A stretch of 33,960 bases of DNA from JBKPRX01 sp046734795 (GTDB taxonomy: Bacteria; Actinomycetota; Thermoleophilia; Gaiellales; Gaiellaceae). A program made the translations under genes and the position numbers. Every line of letters starts with the position of its first letter. The first letter of the stretch is position 1. The DNA lies in assembly GCA_046734795.1 (NCBI GenBank), contig JBKPRX010000188.1, forward strand, positions 1 through 33,960. The letters are read 5' to 3'. The notes under the pieces were generated by a model. That model worked only from the letters and a program-made list of their open reading frames with translations. It searched no databases and was not told where the DNA came from. Below are positions 6,987 through 14,075 of the stretch, in pieces.

Positions 6987-8179
6987 CAAATAGCGGCGTC
7001 CGCGGCCATCGCCGCGAAGAGCAGGGCGAGGTAGAGCAGCGAGAAGTGGAACAGGATCGCAGCCCGGCGCGGCGTCGCGTCGCGGCGGAGCTGGAGCGCG
7101 AGCGCGAGCAGCGTTCCGCCGAGAACGAGGGCGGAGACGAGATAGACCGCCCCGAGCACGTGCCAGATGACCGGCAGGACGGTGACGGCGACGAGTGCGA
7201 GCGAGTAGAGGACGATCTGCCGCGTCGTCTCGCGGACGCCGCGGACGACCGGAAGCATCGGCACCTTCGCCGCGGCGTACTGGTCGCGGATCAGAAGCGC
7301 GAGCGCCCAGAAGTGCGGGGGCGTCCAGACGACGACGATCGCGAAGAGCATCAACGCCGGCGCGGAGAGATTCCCGGTTGCCGCGGCCCAGCCGACGAGC
7401 GGCGGAACGGCTCCGGCGGCGCCACCGATGACGATGTTCTGCGGCGTCGTGCGCTTCAACCAACGCGTGTACACGACGACGTAGAAGAGGTTCCCGACGA
7501 GCGCGAGTACCGCGGTGAGCACGTTGACGACGCTCGCGAGCAGCACGAACGAAGCTGCCGAAAGTGCGAGCCCGAACTCGAGTGCGTGCGTCGGCGGGAT
7601 ACGTCCTGCCGCGACCGGTCGCTTTGCGGTTCGCGCGCCCATCAGCGGGTCGATGTCGCGATCGATGAGGTGGTTGAGCGCGCTCGCGCCGCCGCACGCC
7701 AACGCGAGTCCGACCATCGCCGCGAGCGCGAGGCCGGCGGACGGAAGCCCCTTGGCGCCGACGACCATCCCGCAGAACCCGGTCAGGAGCAGGAGCGACA
7801 TGATCCGCGGCTTCGTCAGCGTCACGTAGTCGCGTGGATCCTCGCGCACGCCTGCGGCGCGTCCGCCACGAAACGCAAGCGACGTCGCGACGAGCGCTGC
7901 CGCGAACGCGATCGACGCGAATGCGATGTGCAGTGCGTGCGCGGGTGCGAAAGCAGCCGCTGCGAATGCGAGCCCCGCGACGAGCACGGGGACGAGCAAT
8001 CGCCGGTGTGCGAACCACGCAGCGACGAGGAGCGCCACGAGCGGCGGGCCTGCCAACGCGGAGAGAACGCGGTGGGTCGTCCCGAGGTGAGTGACGCCGC
8101 TGACGACGGCGACGAGCGTCGCGACGGCGGCCGAGACCGCCAGCACGCGGAGCCAGAAGCCGGGTGCGCGTCCGTTCAC
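6986..8179 (-). CDS. ctaB: heme O synthase (protoheme IX farnesyltransferase) with N-terminal half-CtaA-like domain
   Basis: Transfers a farnesyl group to protoheme to make heme O, precursor of heme A for the adjacent oxidase; integral membrane enzyme. The UbiA-type core starts near residue 117 (DYVTLTKPRIMSLLLLTGF). The Asp-rich site is N169-xxx-D173-xxx-D177 followed by RTAKRP, and the second conserved loop reads DQYAAAKVPMLPV. At 397 residues it is about 100 longer than usual. Residues 8-103 add four helices with histidines at H36 (THRVLSAL) and H84 (ALHIAFASIAFA), resembling one half of heme A synthase CtaA. Start is GTG 8179, overlapping the ctaD stop as GTGA; open frame further upstream only mirrors ctaD. 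The core call is firm, the extra-domain assignment tentative. Confidence 0.9.
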   Translation of the reverse strand: MNGRAPGFWLRVLAVSAAVATLVAVVSGVTHLGTTHRVLSALAGPPLVALLVAAWFAHRRLLVPVLVAGLAFAAAAFAPAHALHIAFASIAFAAALVATSLAFRGGRAAGVREDPRDYVTLTKPRIMSLLLLTGFCGMVVGAKGLPSAGLALAAMVGLALACGGASALNHLIDRDIDPLMGARTAKRPVAAGRIPPTHALEFGLALSAASFVLLASVVNVLTAVLALVGNLFYVVVYTRWLKRTTPQNIVIGGAAGAVPPLVGWAAATGNLSAPALMLFAIVVVWTPPHFWALALLIRDQYAAAKVPMLPVVRGVRETTRQIVLYSLALVAVTVLPVIWHVLGAVYLVSALVLGGTLLALALQLRRDATPRRAAILFHFSLLYLALLFAAMAADAAI

Positions 8180-9831
8180 TCGCCTGCCTCCGCCAGTTGT
8201 CTGCGCAGATCGCGGAGCGGCCGCGCGCTCGTCACGTACGGCACGCGATCGAAGTTGTGTGGCGGCGGCGGAGAGGTGGTGTACCACTCGAGCGTGTCGG
8301 CGAGCCACGGATCGTTGCCCGCGCGCTTGCCGAGCCGGAGTCCGTGCGTTCGGATCACGTTCCACACGAAGACGAGCATGCCGATCGCCATGATCGCCGA
8401 GCCGATCGAGGAGGTGAGGTTGTACGCCTCCCAGAGCCCGTGCTCGGAGTACGTGTAGTAGCGACGCGGCATGCCGAGCAGTCCGAGCATGTGTTGCGGG
8501 AGGAACGTGAGGTTGAACCCGGCGAACAAGAGCAGCCAGTGGATCTTCCCGAGGCGCTCGTCGAGCAATCGCCCGAAGATCTTCGGCCACCAGTAGTACG
8601 TGCCCGCGAAGATCCCGAACACCGTGCCGCCGAAGAGCACGTAGTGCATGTGCGCGACGACGTAGTACGTGTCGTGCACCTGCCAGTCGACGGGGAAGTT
8701 CGCGAGAAAGATCCCGGAGAGGCCGCCCATCGTGAAGAGCCCGATGAAGCCGATCGCGAACAACATCGCCGTGTCGAAGTGCAAGTTGCCGCGCCAGAGC
8801 GTCGCGAGCCAGTTGAAGATCTTCACCCCCGTCGGGACGGCGATGATCATCGACGAGATCATGAAGAAGACGTCGAGGCCGATCGGCATCCCCACCGCGA
8901 ACATGTGGTGCGCCCAGACGAGCATCGAGTAGAACGCGATGCCGATCGTCGAGAACGCGACCGCCTTGTAGCCGAAGATCGGCTTACGGGCGAACACCGG
9001 GATGACCTCCGAGATCATCCCCATCGCGGGCAGCACCATGATGTAGACCTCGGGATGTCCGAAGAACCAGAACACGTGCTGGAAGAGCACGGCGTTCCCA
9101 CCCTCTTGCGGCTCGAAGAAGTGCGTGCCGACCGTGCGATCGAGCAGAAGCAACGTCAGCCCGCCCGAGAGCGCAGGCAGCACCGCGACGAGCAGGATCG
9201 CGTAGGTGTAGATCGCCCAGACGAAGAGCGGCAGGCGCATCCACGTCATACCGGCGGTCCGCATCGTGTGCACGGTGACGATGAAGTTGATCGCGCCCGC
9301 GAGCGACGCGATCGAGAGGATGTGCAGGCCGAGGATCCAGTAGTCCTGGCCGTTCCCGTACATGAAGTCGCCCGAGAGCGGCGGGTATGCGGTCCAGCCG
9401 GAGCGCGCAGCACCGGCGAACTGGCTCGGGCCGCTCGAGAAGAAGCTCAGCATCAGCACCGCGCCGCCGAAGAGGAACGCCCAGTAGGAAAACGCATTCA
9501 GGCGCGGGAACGCCATGTCGCGTGCGCCGATCATCAGCGGCAGCAGGAAGTTCCCGAAGCCGGCCAGGATCGGCACGACGAAGAGGAACACCATCACGGT
9601 GCCGTGCATCGTGAAGAGCGAGTTGTAGGAGTTCTTCGTGATGAAGTGCTCGTCGGGCGTCGCAAGCTGCGCGCGCATCAACAGTGCGAGCACGCCGCCG
9701 ACCCCGAAGAAGCCCATGCTCGTGACGATGTAGAGAATCCCGATCCGCTTGTGGTCCACCGTGACGAGCCAGCTCGCCACGCGGCCGCGCTGCCACGAGA
9801 CCGGATACGTCGTCTCGGACCTAGCCGCCAA
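8176..9831 (-). CDS. ctaD: cytochrome c oxidase subunit I
   Basis: Catalytic subunit of an A-type heme-copper oxidase: reduces O2 to water and pumps protons across the cytoplasmic membrane. 551 residues, twelve expected helices. Heme a ligands are H76 (TMHGTVM) and H396; the heme a3 ligand is H394 (VVAHMHYVLFG). CuB is bound by H259, H308 and H309, with Y263 providing the His-Tyr crosslink (FFGHPEVYIMVLP). D-channel residues D105 and N112 and the gating E261 are present, marking an A1-type enzyme. The start is TTG 9831, preceded by GAAGGCAGG and lying 11 bases inside ctaC. An internal GTG at codon 18 is possible but would remove a normal N-terminus. Confidence 0.98.
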   Translation of the reverse strand: MAARSETTYPVSWQRGRVASWLVTVDHKRIGILYIVTSMGFFGVGGVLALLMRAQLATPDEHFITKNSYNSLFTMHGTVMVFLFVVPILAGFGNFLLPLMIGARDMAFPRLNAFSYWAFLFGGAVLMLSFFSSGPSQFAGAARSGWTAYPPLSGDFMYGNGQDYWILGLHILSIASLAGAINFIVTVHTMRTAGMTWMRLPLFVWAIYTYAILLVAVLPALSGGLTLLLLDRTVGTHFFEPQEGGNAVLFQHVFWFFGHPEVYIMVLPAMGMISEVIPVFARKPIFGYKAVAFSTIGIAFYSMLVWAHHMFAVGMPIGLDVFFMISSMIIAVPTGVKIFNWLATLWRGNLHFDTAMLFAIGFIGLFTMGGLSGIFLANFPVDWQVHDTYYVVAHMHYVLFGGTVFGIFAGTYYWWPKIFGRLLDERLGKIHWLLLFAGFNLTFLPQHMLGLLGMPRRYYTYSEHGLWEAYNLTSSIGSAIMAIGMLVFVWNVIRTHGLRLGKRAGNDPWLADTLEWYTTSPPPPHNFDRVPYVTSARPLRDLRRQLAEAGE

Positions 9832-10798
9832 CGGAGCCTGCCTTCAGGTGCTGTCGCATGTAGACGACGAGCGCTCGCATCTGCTCGGGAGTCCATCCGC
9901 GACCGACCGGCGGCATGACGCCGCGACCGACGCGACCTTCGCGGACGATCTCGCGAATGGCGAGGGGCTGGAGGACGATCGGGTTGCCCGCGAGCGCAGG
10001 CCCGTATCCACCCTTGCCGCCGATGCCGTGGCAGGTCTCGCAGACGCCGAACTCCGACTTGCCGAGCTGGCCGGGCAGTGCGTTCACGAACCGCCGATAC
10101 GCGACCTGGTCCTCCGCGACGACGGTGATCGGCATCTTCGCGTGGTACAGACCGCACAGTTCGGCGCAATTGCCCTTGTACGTGCCTGCGTGCAGCGCCT
10201 TGAACCAGAGGTGATTCACGCGGCCCGGAATGGCATCCATTTTTCCGGCGAGCTCGGGCACCCAGAAGCTGTGAATGACGTCGTGCGCGTCGATCGTCAG
10301 GTACACGACCTTGTTCACCGGCACGTGCAGCTCGTTGAACGACTTTTCACCGTTCGGATACGTGAACTGCCAGTAGAACTGATGCGCGTCGACCTTCACG
10401 TTCAGTCGCTGCGGGCTCGACACCGGAACGTCGCTGATACCCGGCAGCTTGTAGAAGACGAAGCTCGCGATCGCGACGAGGATCAGGACCGGGATCACCG
10501 TCCAGATCAGCTCGAGCCGCGTATGGCCGTGGACCTGCGAGCCTTCGACCGCCCTGTCGCGGCCGCGGTTTCGGTAGCGCACGACGAAGAAGATCAGGAG
10601 GCCGCACACGATCACGAAGATCACGGCCGTGAACGCGAAGATGAACCAGTACGCGTCGCTGATCTGAGTCGCAGGCGGCGAGTCGCCACGCGGCGGTCCG
10701 AAGCCCGCGTCGTCTGCTGCCGCGGATGCCACGAACGTGAGGCCGACGGTCGCGAGGCTGGCGGCGATCAGCAGGATCCGGCGCACGGGCGCTGGCAT
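9821..10798 (-). CDS. ctaC: cytochrome c oxidase subunit II with fused cytochrome c domain (caa3 type)
   Basis: Receives electrons and passes them through CuA to subunit I. A signal peptide (about residues 5-27) is followed by two membrane helices (about 50-72 and 95-117) and a cupredoxin domain. CuA ligands H176, C211, E213, C215, H219 and M222 are all present (CAELCGLYHAKM). A cytochrome c domain follows with C253-E-T-C256-H257 and the probable axial M295 (GVMPPVG). The covalent heme domain makes this a caa3 enzyme, typical when no mobile cytochrome c is used. Start ATG 10798 gives 325 residues; ATG 10810 is an alternative. There is no intergenic space to the divergent 95-residue gene. Confidence 0.96.
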   Translation of the reverse strand: MPAPVRRILLIAASLATVGLTFVASAAADDAGFGPPRGDSPPATQISDAYWFIFAFTAVIFVIVCGLLIFFVVRYRNRGRDRAVEGSQVHGHTRLELIWTVIPVLILVAIASFVFYKLPGISDVPVSSPQRLNVKVDAHQFYWQFTYPNGEKSFNELHVPVNKVVYLTIDAHDVIHSFWVPELAGKMDAIPGRVNHLWFKALHAGTYKGNCAELCGLYHAKMPITVVAEDQVAYRRFVNALPGQLGKSEFGVCETCHGIGGKGGYGPALAGNPIVLQPLAIREIVREGRVGRGVMPPVGRGWTPEQMRALVVYMRQHLKAGSVGG

Positions 10799-10808
10799 CC
10801 TAGTGGGC

Positions 10809-11096
10809 ATGCCCGGACGGTCGCGAGTTGAACTGCCGGCGACCGTCGCGGAGCCGTTCGAGGTGTACGTGAACGGCGTTCCGCAGCGGCGGGGTGTCGA
10901 CTTCGAGCAGATCGGCCGGTGGCTCGTCTTCGAGCGCGACCTGCAAACCGAAGGGAAGCTCGGCTTCTGGCGCTGGGCGTCGATGTGGCTCGGAATTGCT
11001 GGCACGTACCGGCAGAACGACACGGTCGACGTCGTCTACGAAGTCGGGGGCCAGCCGCAGGTCGAGACCGGCCTCCGCTTCGAGCCGCTCGAGTAG
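10809..11096 (+). CDS. small conserved-looking protein of unknown function
   Basis: A 95-residue soluble protein with no signal peptide or membrane helix. Alternating hydrophobic stretches (FEVYVNGVPQRRGVDFEQIG, RWLVFERDL, NDTVDVVYEV) suggest a small beta-sandwich. The VNGVPQ..GVDF.....WLVF pattern resembles the beta-rich repeats seen in phage tail and fibre-associated domains, but I do not recognise a named family. ATG 10809 lies inside a GCATGC palindrome that also holds an ATG of the opposite gene. The stop lies 3 bases from the stop of the convergent ATP-grasp gene. Length, codon bias and compact fit suggest it is real. Confidence 0.6.
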   Translation: MPGRSRVELPATVAEPFEVYVNGVPQRRGVDFEQIGRWLVFERDLQTEGKLGFWRWASMWLGIAGTYRQNDTVDVVYEVGGQPQVETGLRFEPLE

Positions 11097-11099
11097 CCC

Positions 11100-11933
11100 T
11101 TACGCGGCAGGGCGAGACGCGACGCTCGCGAGGAGCGTGTCGACGACGTCCCCGAAGACGTCGTCGTGAATCGTGTACTGCGGCCGAAACTCGACGGCGC
11201 CGTTCAGCTCGAGGATCGTCCAATGGCCGCGACCGAGCGGCAAGAGATCGACGCCGACGAGATCCGCACGCGTCGCGGCGGCAGCCGCCAGGGCCAGCGC
11301 CATCGCCTGTGGCGGCGGCTTGACTGACGCGAGCGACGCGCCGAGGGAGACGTTCGTCCGCCACTCGCCCTGCGCGACCTCTCGCCGTACTGCTCCGACG
11401 ACGCGTCCCGCCGCCACGATCAGGCGCAGATCGTGGCCGCGCGGCGGGACGAGTTCCTGGACGAGCGCGCCGTGTTGGTGGAACCACGACTCGTCGCTCA
11501 ACGCCGCGCGATGCTCCGCGAGCTCGCGCGCGCTCTTGCAGAGGACGACGCCCGCACCCCAACTACCGAACCGCGGCTTGACGACGACCGGCGACTCGAA
11601 CTCCGGCCAAGCGAGCGTCGGCGTCACGAGCGCCGTCTGCGGATGCGGAAGCCGCGCGCGCGCAAGGAAGCGAGAGGTCAGCAGCTTGTCGTGCGCCGCA
11701 AGGAGGGCTGCCGGCGGGTTCAGGACCGTGACGCCCGCATCACCCAGGTGCTCGAGCTCGCGCAAGCCGTCCTCGACGCCGTCCAGAGTCGAACGAACGT
11801 CGAGACGGCCTAGCGCGACGTCACCCGGCCCGAGCGCGAGCAGGGCCTCCCGCGGCGACAGCAGGTGCCCGTGGGCGCGACGGGCGAGCGCAAGGTTCGT
11901 GTTCGAACGCTGGTGAGCGACGACGGCGAGCAT
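11100..11933 (-). CDS. ATP-grasp ligase, RimK/LysX-like
   Basis: A 277-residue ATP-grasp enzyme expected to activate a carboxylate as acyl phosphate and join it to an amine. Visible elements are an N-terminal domain (AVVAHQRSNTNLALARRA) and the helix LLAAHDKLLTSRFLARARLPHPQTALV. The ATP-binding lysine and glycine-rich loop are in VVVKPRFGSWGAGVVL, the adenine-contacting segment in ALVQELVPPRGHDLRLIV, and the metal-binding end in LVGVDLL...WTILELNGAVEF. The ELNGAVEF ending matches RimK-type ligases. The substrate (amino acid, ribosomal protein, cofactor) cannot be read. It lies 59 bases downstream of the response regulator gene on the same strand and may be co-transcribed with it, which would tie it to the phosphate response. 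Confidence 0.85.
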   Translation of the reverse strand: MLAVVAHQRSNTNLALARRAHGHLLSPREALLALGPGDVALGRLDVRSTLDGVEDGLRELEHLGDAGVTVLNPPAALLAAHDKLLTSRFLARARLPHPQTALVTPTLAWPEFESPVVVKPRFGSWGAGVVLCKSARELAEHRAALSDESWFHQHGALVQELVPPRGHDLRLIVAAGRVVGAVRREVAQGEWRTNVSLGASLASVKPPPQAMALALAAAAATRADLVGVDLLPLGRGHWTILELNGAVEFRPQYTIHDDVFGDVVDTLLASVASRPAA

Positions 11934-11992
11934 CTCTGAGGATGGTGCGCCGGCGCGGTGCGGATGTGGGCGTCGATCCGAAGTCGGTGTGG

Positions 11993-12730
11993 TTACGAGC
12001 TGGGTGCGGCCGCCGCGCCGTTTGTGGCGGCTTGTTCCTTCGGCACCGCTTCGAGCTTGTACCCGACGCCGTAGCGCGTCTGAATGAACGTGTGCCGACT
12101 TGCGCGGCGGTCGATCTTCTCGCGCAGTCGCCGCACGAAGACGTCGACCGTCCGGTCGCGATGCGACTCGCGCCGGCCCCAGAGCTTCTGCAGGAGCTCG
12201 TCACGCGTCGTCACGCGGCCGGCGTCGAGCGCGAGCTGGTAGAGCAGCCGGAACTCTGTCGGTGTCAGCTCTGCGTTCGCCCCGTCAACGTATGCCTGCA
12301 CCTCGCGCGGGTCGATGCGCAGCTCCTCGATCTGGATCGCGTCGCCTGTCGTGCGTGCGGCTGCGCGACCACCGCGCCGCGCAGCGGCCTCCACGCGCGC
12401 GACGAGCTCCTTCATCGAGAACGGCTTCACGAGGTAGTCGTCTGCGCCGATCTGCAACGCGTGGACGCGGTCGTGCTCGGTGCCTCGCGCGCTCACGACG
12501 AGGATCGGCGTTCCGATTCCCTCCGAGCGCGCCGCTTCGATCAGCTTCCAACCGTCGACGCGCGGGAGCATCAAGTCGAGGACGCAAACGTCCGGATGGT
12601 CGAAGCGGAGACGCGCAAGCCCTTGCTCGCCATTCGTGACGACGAGCGGGTCGAAGCCCGCGGACGCGAGGTGACGGCTCATCCCGCCCGCGATCACCTC
12701 GTCGTCCTCGACGATCAGGATCTTCGCCAT
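11993..12730 (-). CDS. OmpR/PhoB-family response regulator (PhoB/RegX3-like)
   Basis: A 245-residue DNA-binding regulator. The receiver domain (residues 1-115) has the acidic pair D9/D10, phospho-acceptor D52 (VLDLMLP), the switch residue S80 and K102 (LVKPF). The winged-helix domain (about 130-230) shows ELTPTEFRLLYQLALDAGRVTTRDELLQKLWG, DRTVDVFVRRLREKI and the wing IQTRYGVGYKLE. An Ala-rich tail follows. Start ATG 12730. The histidine kinase gene diverges 57 bases away, and that gap holds three 11-base repeats of PHO-box type, so autoregulation is likely. Proximity to pstSCAB, phoU and ppx makes a phosphate-starvation regulator the best guess. That assignment rests on context. Confidence 0.93.
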   Translation of the reverse strand: MAKILIVEDDEVIAGGMSRHLASAGFDPLVVTNGEQGLARLRFDHPDVCVLDLMLPRVDGWKLIEAARSEGIGTPILVVSARGTEHDRVHALQIGADDYLVKPFSMKELVARVEAAARRGGRAAARTTGDAIQIEELRIDPREVQAYVDGANAELTPTEFRLLYQLALDAGRVTTRDELLQKLWGRRESHRDRTVDVFVRRLREKIDRRASRHTFIQTRYGVGYKLEAVPKEQAATNGAAAAPSS

Positions 12731-12764
12731 ACCGTCATTATCGGCGTGGATGCGAATTCCACAG

Positions 12765-12793
12765 GGTGACGATCTGGTGACGGTGCGGTGAAC
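12765..12793. promoter_or_regulatory. three tandem 11-base PHO-box-like repeats between regulator and kinase genes
   Basis: On the plus strand GGTGACG, GGTGACG and GGTGAAC begin at 12765, 12776 and 12787, exactly 11 bases apart. Read on the minus strand the series is GTTCACC-CGTCACC-CGTCACC, which fits the direct-repeat units (GTTCACC) bound by actinobacterial PhoP/RegX3-type regulators. The third unit covers the kinase GTG start codon. Binding by the adjacent regulator is inferred. Confidence 0.7.
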
Positions 12794-13474
12794 GACGACC
12801 GCGGCGCCTACGACGAGCTGCGCTCCGGCTTCACCGCTGCGGTGTCCCACGAGCTCAGGACGCCCCTCGCGCGGCTGCTCTCGCTGCTCGAGACCGCGGA
12901 GCTGCCGGACGCCGACGTCCGCGACCTCCTCGTCAGCGCACGGCAGGAGGTCGAACAGATGCGCGAGCTCGTCGACGACGTCCTCTTCCTCGGCGAGCTC
13001 GAGAGCGGTGCAGGCGTCGTCTCGCTCGGGCGGACGCCTGCGATGCCGGTGCTCGAGGAAGTCGTCGCCGATGTATCCGAGAGCGCCGCCCGCGCAGGGC
13101 TCACTGTCGAGGTCGGCGGGAATCGGTCCGTCGAGCTTCCGCTGCGAGCGAGGATGCTTCGCGTCGTTGCGGAGAACCTCGTCGAGAACGCGATCCGCTA
13201 CGCCGGCGACGGCGCGACGTTGCGGTTGACGCTCTCGTCGAACGGCGTGGAATCGACGTTCGTCGCGAGCGACAACGGCGCAGGCGTAGAGAGCGACGAC
13301 GTGCCGCGGCTCTTCGAGCGGTTTTTCCGGTCGGATCGTGCCCGCGCCTCCCGTGGCACCGGGCTCGGACTCGCGATCGTGAAGCACGTCGTCACCTCCG
13401 CCGGCGGGCGGGTCGAGGCGCGCGGCGGCCCGAGGCAGGGCCTCGAGATCCGCTGCGTTTTTCCGGGCAGCTAG
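12788..13474 (+). CDS. soluble histidine kinase lacking a sensor domain
   Basis: A 228-residue kinase that begins almost directly at the dimerisation domain. The H box is AAVSHELRTPLARL with phospho-accepting H21; then come the N box (VVAENLVENAIRYAGDGA), G1 (DNGAGV), F (RLFERFF) and G2 (GTGLGLAIVKHV) boxes of a complete ATPase domain. There is no membrane helix, PAS, GAF or HAMP region; related SenX3 and PhoR kinases have an N-terminal membrane or PAS part. It probably phosphorylates the divergently encoded response regulator. A signal would have to arrive through protein contacts, for instance with PhoU or PstB as in other bacteria (inference). Start is GTG 12788, inside the third PHO-like repeat. 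PAP2 follows 22 bases downstream. Confidence 0.93.
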   Translation: MNDDRGAYDELRSGFTAAVSHELRTPLARLLSLLETAELPDADVRDLLVSARQEVEQMRELVDDVLFLGELESGAGVVSLGRTPAMPVLEEVVADVSESAARAGLTVEVGGNRSVELPLRARMLRVVAENLVENAIRYAGDGATLRLTLSSNGVESTFVASDNGAGVESDDVPRLFERFFRSDRARASRGTGLGLAIVKHVVTSAGGRVEARGGPRQGLEIRCVFPGS

Positions 13475-13496
13475 AGGCTGCCGCTACCCTCGGCGC

Positions 13497-14075
13497 GTGG
13501 ATTGGCAGCTCTACGAGGCGATTCACGACGAGGTCGTCGAGCACGCGTGGGTCGGCGCCGCATTCGGCCGGGTCGAGATGTGGAGCGTGCCGGTGCTCGC
13601 AATCGCGACGATGGGACTGTGGCTCCTCGCGCGGCCCGGCGGCGAGCGGCGGTGGAAGCTCGCCTCGGCCTCGGCGCTCGCAGCCTCGGCGCTGGCGCTC
13701 CTCGTCAACCAGCTGATCGCGAAGCTCTGGAGCCGCCCGCGTCCGTACGAGGCGCACCACGTCGGACACATCTGGGTCGCACGCTCACACGATCCGTCTT
13801 TCCCGAGCGATCACGCGAGCGCGGCCTTTGCGATCGCGACCGCCGTCTTTCTCTTCGACCGCTGGGCGGGCGCGCTCTTTCTCGCCGCCGCTGCGGTGAT
13901 CGCCGGAGGCCGTGTCGTCGCCGGAGCGCACTATCCCGGCGACGTGCTGGCCGGCGCGCTCGTCGGCATCGCCTGCGCCTTGATCGTGGTCAAGCTCGGT
14001 CGTCCGCTCCTGCTCGCGCTCGTTCGTCTCGTCGAGCGCGCCACCGATCCGATCCTCAGGCCGCTCTGGCGTTAG
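13497..14075 (+). CDS. PAP2-family membrane phosphatase (possible undecaprenyl-diphosphate phosphatase)
   Basis: A 192-residue integral membrane phosphatase with five to six helices. The three PAP2 signatures are present: K76...R82-P83 (KLWSRPRP), the PSDH motif with S104-D105-H106 (PSFPSDHASAAF), and R139...H145...D149 (GGRVVAGAHYPGD). Short bacterial PAP2 proteins of this layout (BcrC-like) often remove phosphate from undecaprenyl diphosphate; phosphatidate or phosphatidylglycerophosphate are other options. A dedicated UppP is encoded 750 bases away, so the two may be redundant or condition-specific. Start GTG 13497 lies 22 bases after the kinase stop, suggesting one transcript. Its stop overlaps the stop of the convergent permease gene. 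Confidence 0.9.
   Translation: MDWQLYEAIHDEVVEHAWVGAAFGRVEMWSVPVLAIATMGLWLLARPGGERRWKLASASALAASALALLVNQLIAKLWSRPRPYEAHHVGHIWVARSHDPSFPSDHASAAFAIATAVFLFDRWAGALFLAAAAVIAGGRVVAGAHYPGDVLAGALVGIACALIVVKLGRPLLLALVRLVERATDPILRPLWR

Noticed and set aside
8180..8590. Upstream extension of ctaB
   Set aside because: Mirrors ctaD in another frame; GTG 8179 overlaps the ctaD stop as expected.
8164..9918. Long plus-strand frame (about 580 codons) opposite ctaD
   Set aside because: Arg/Glu/His-rich shadow of ctaD; the minus strand has all oxidase ligands.
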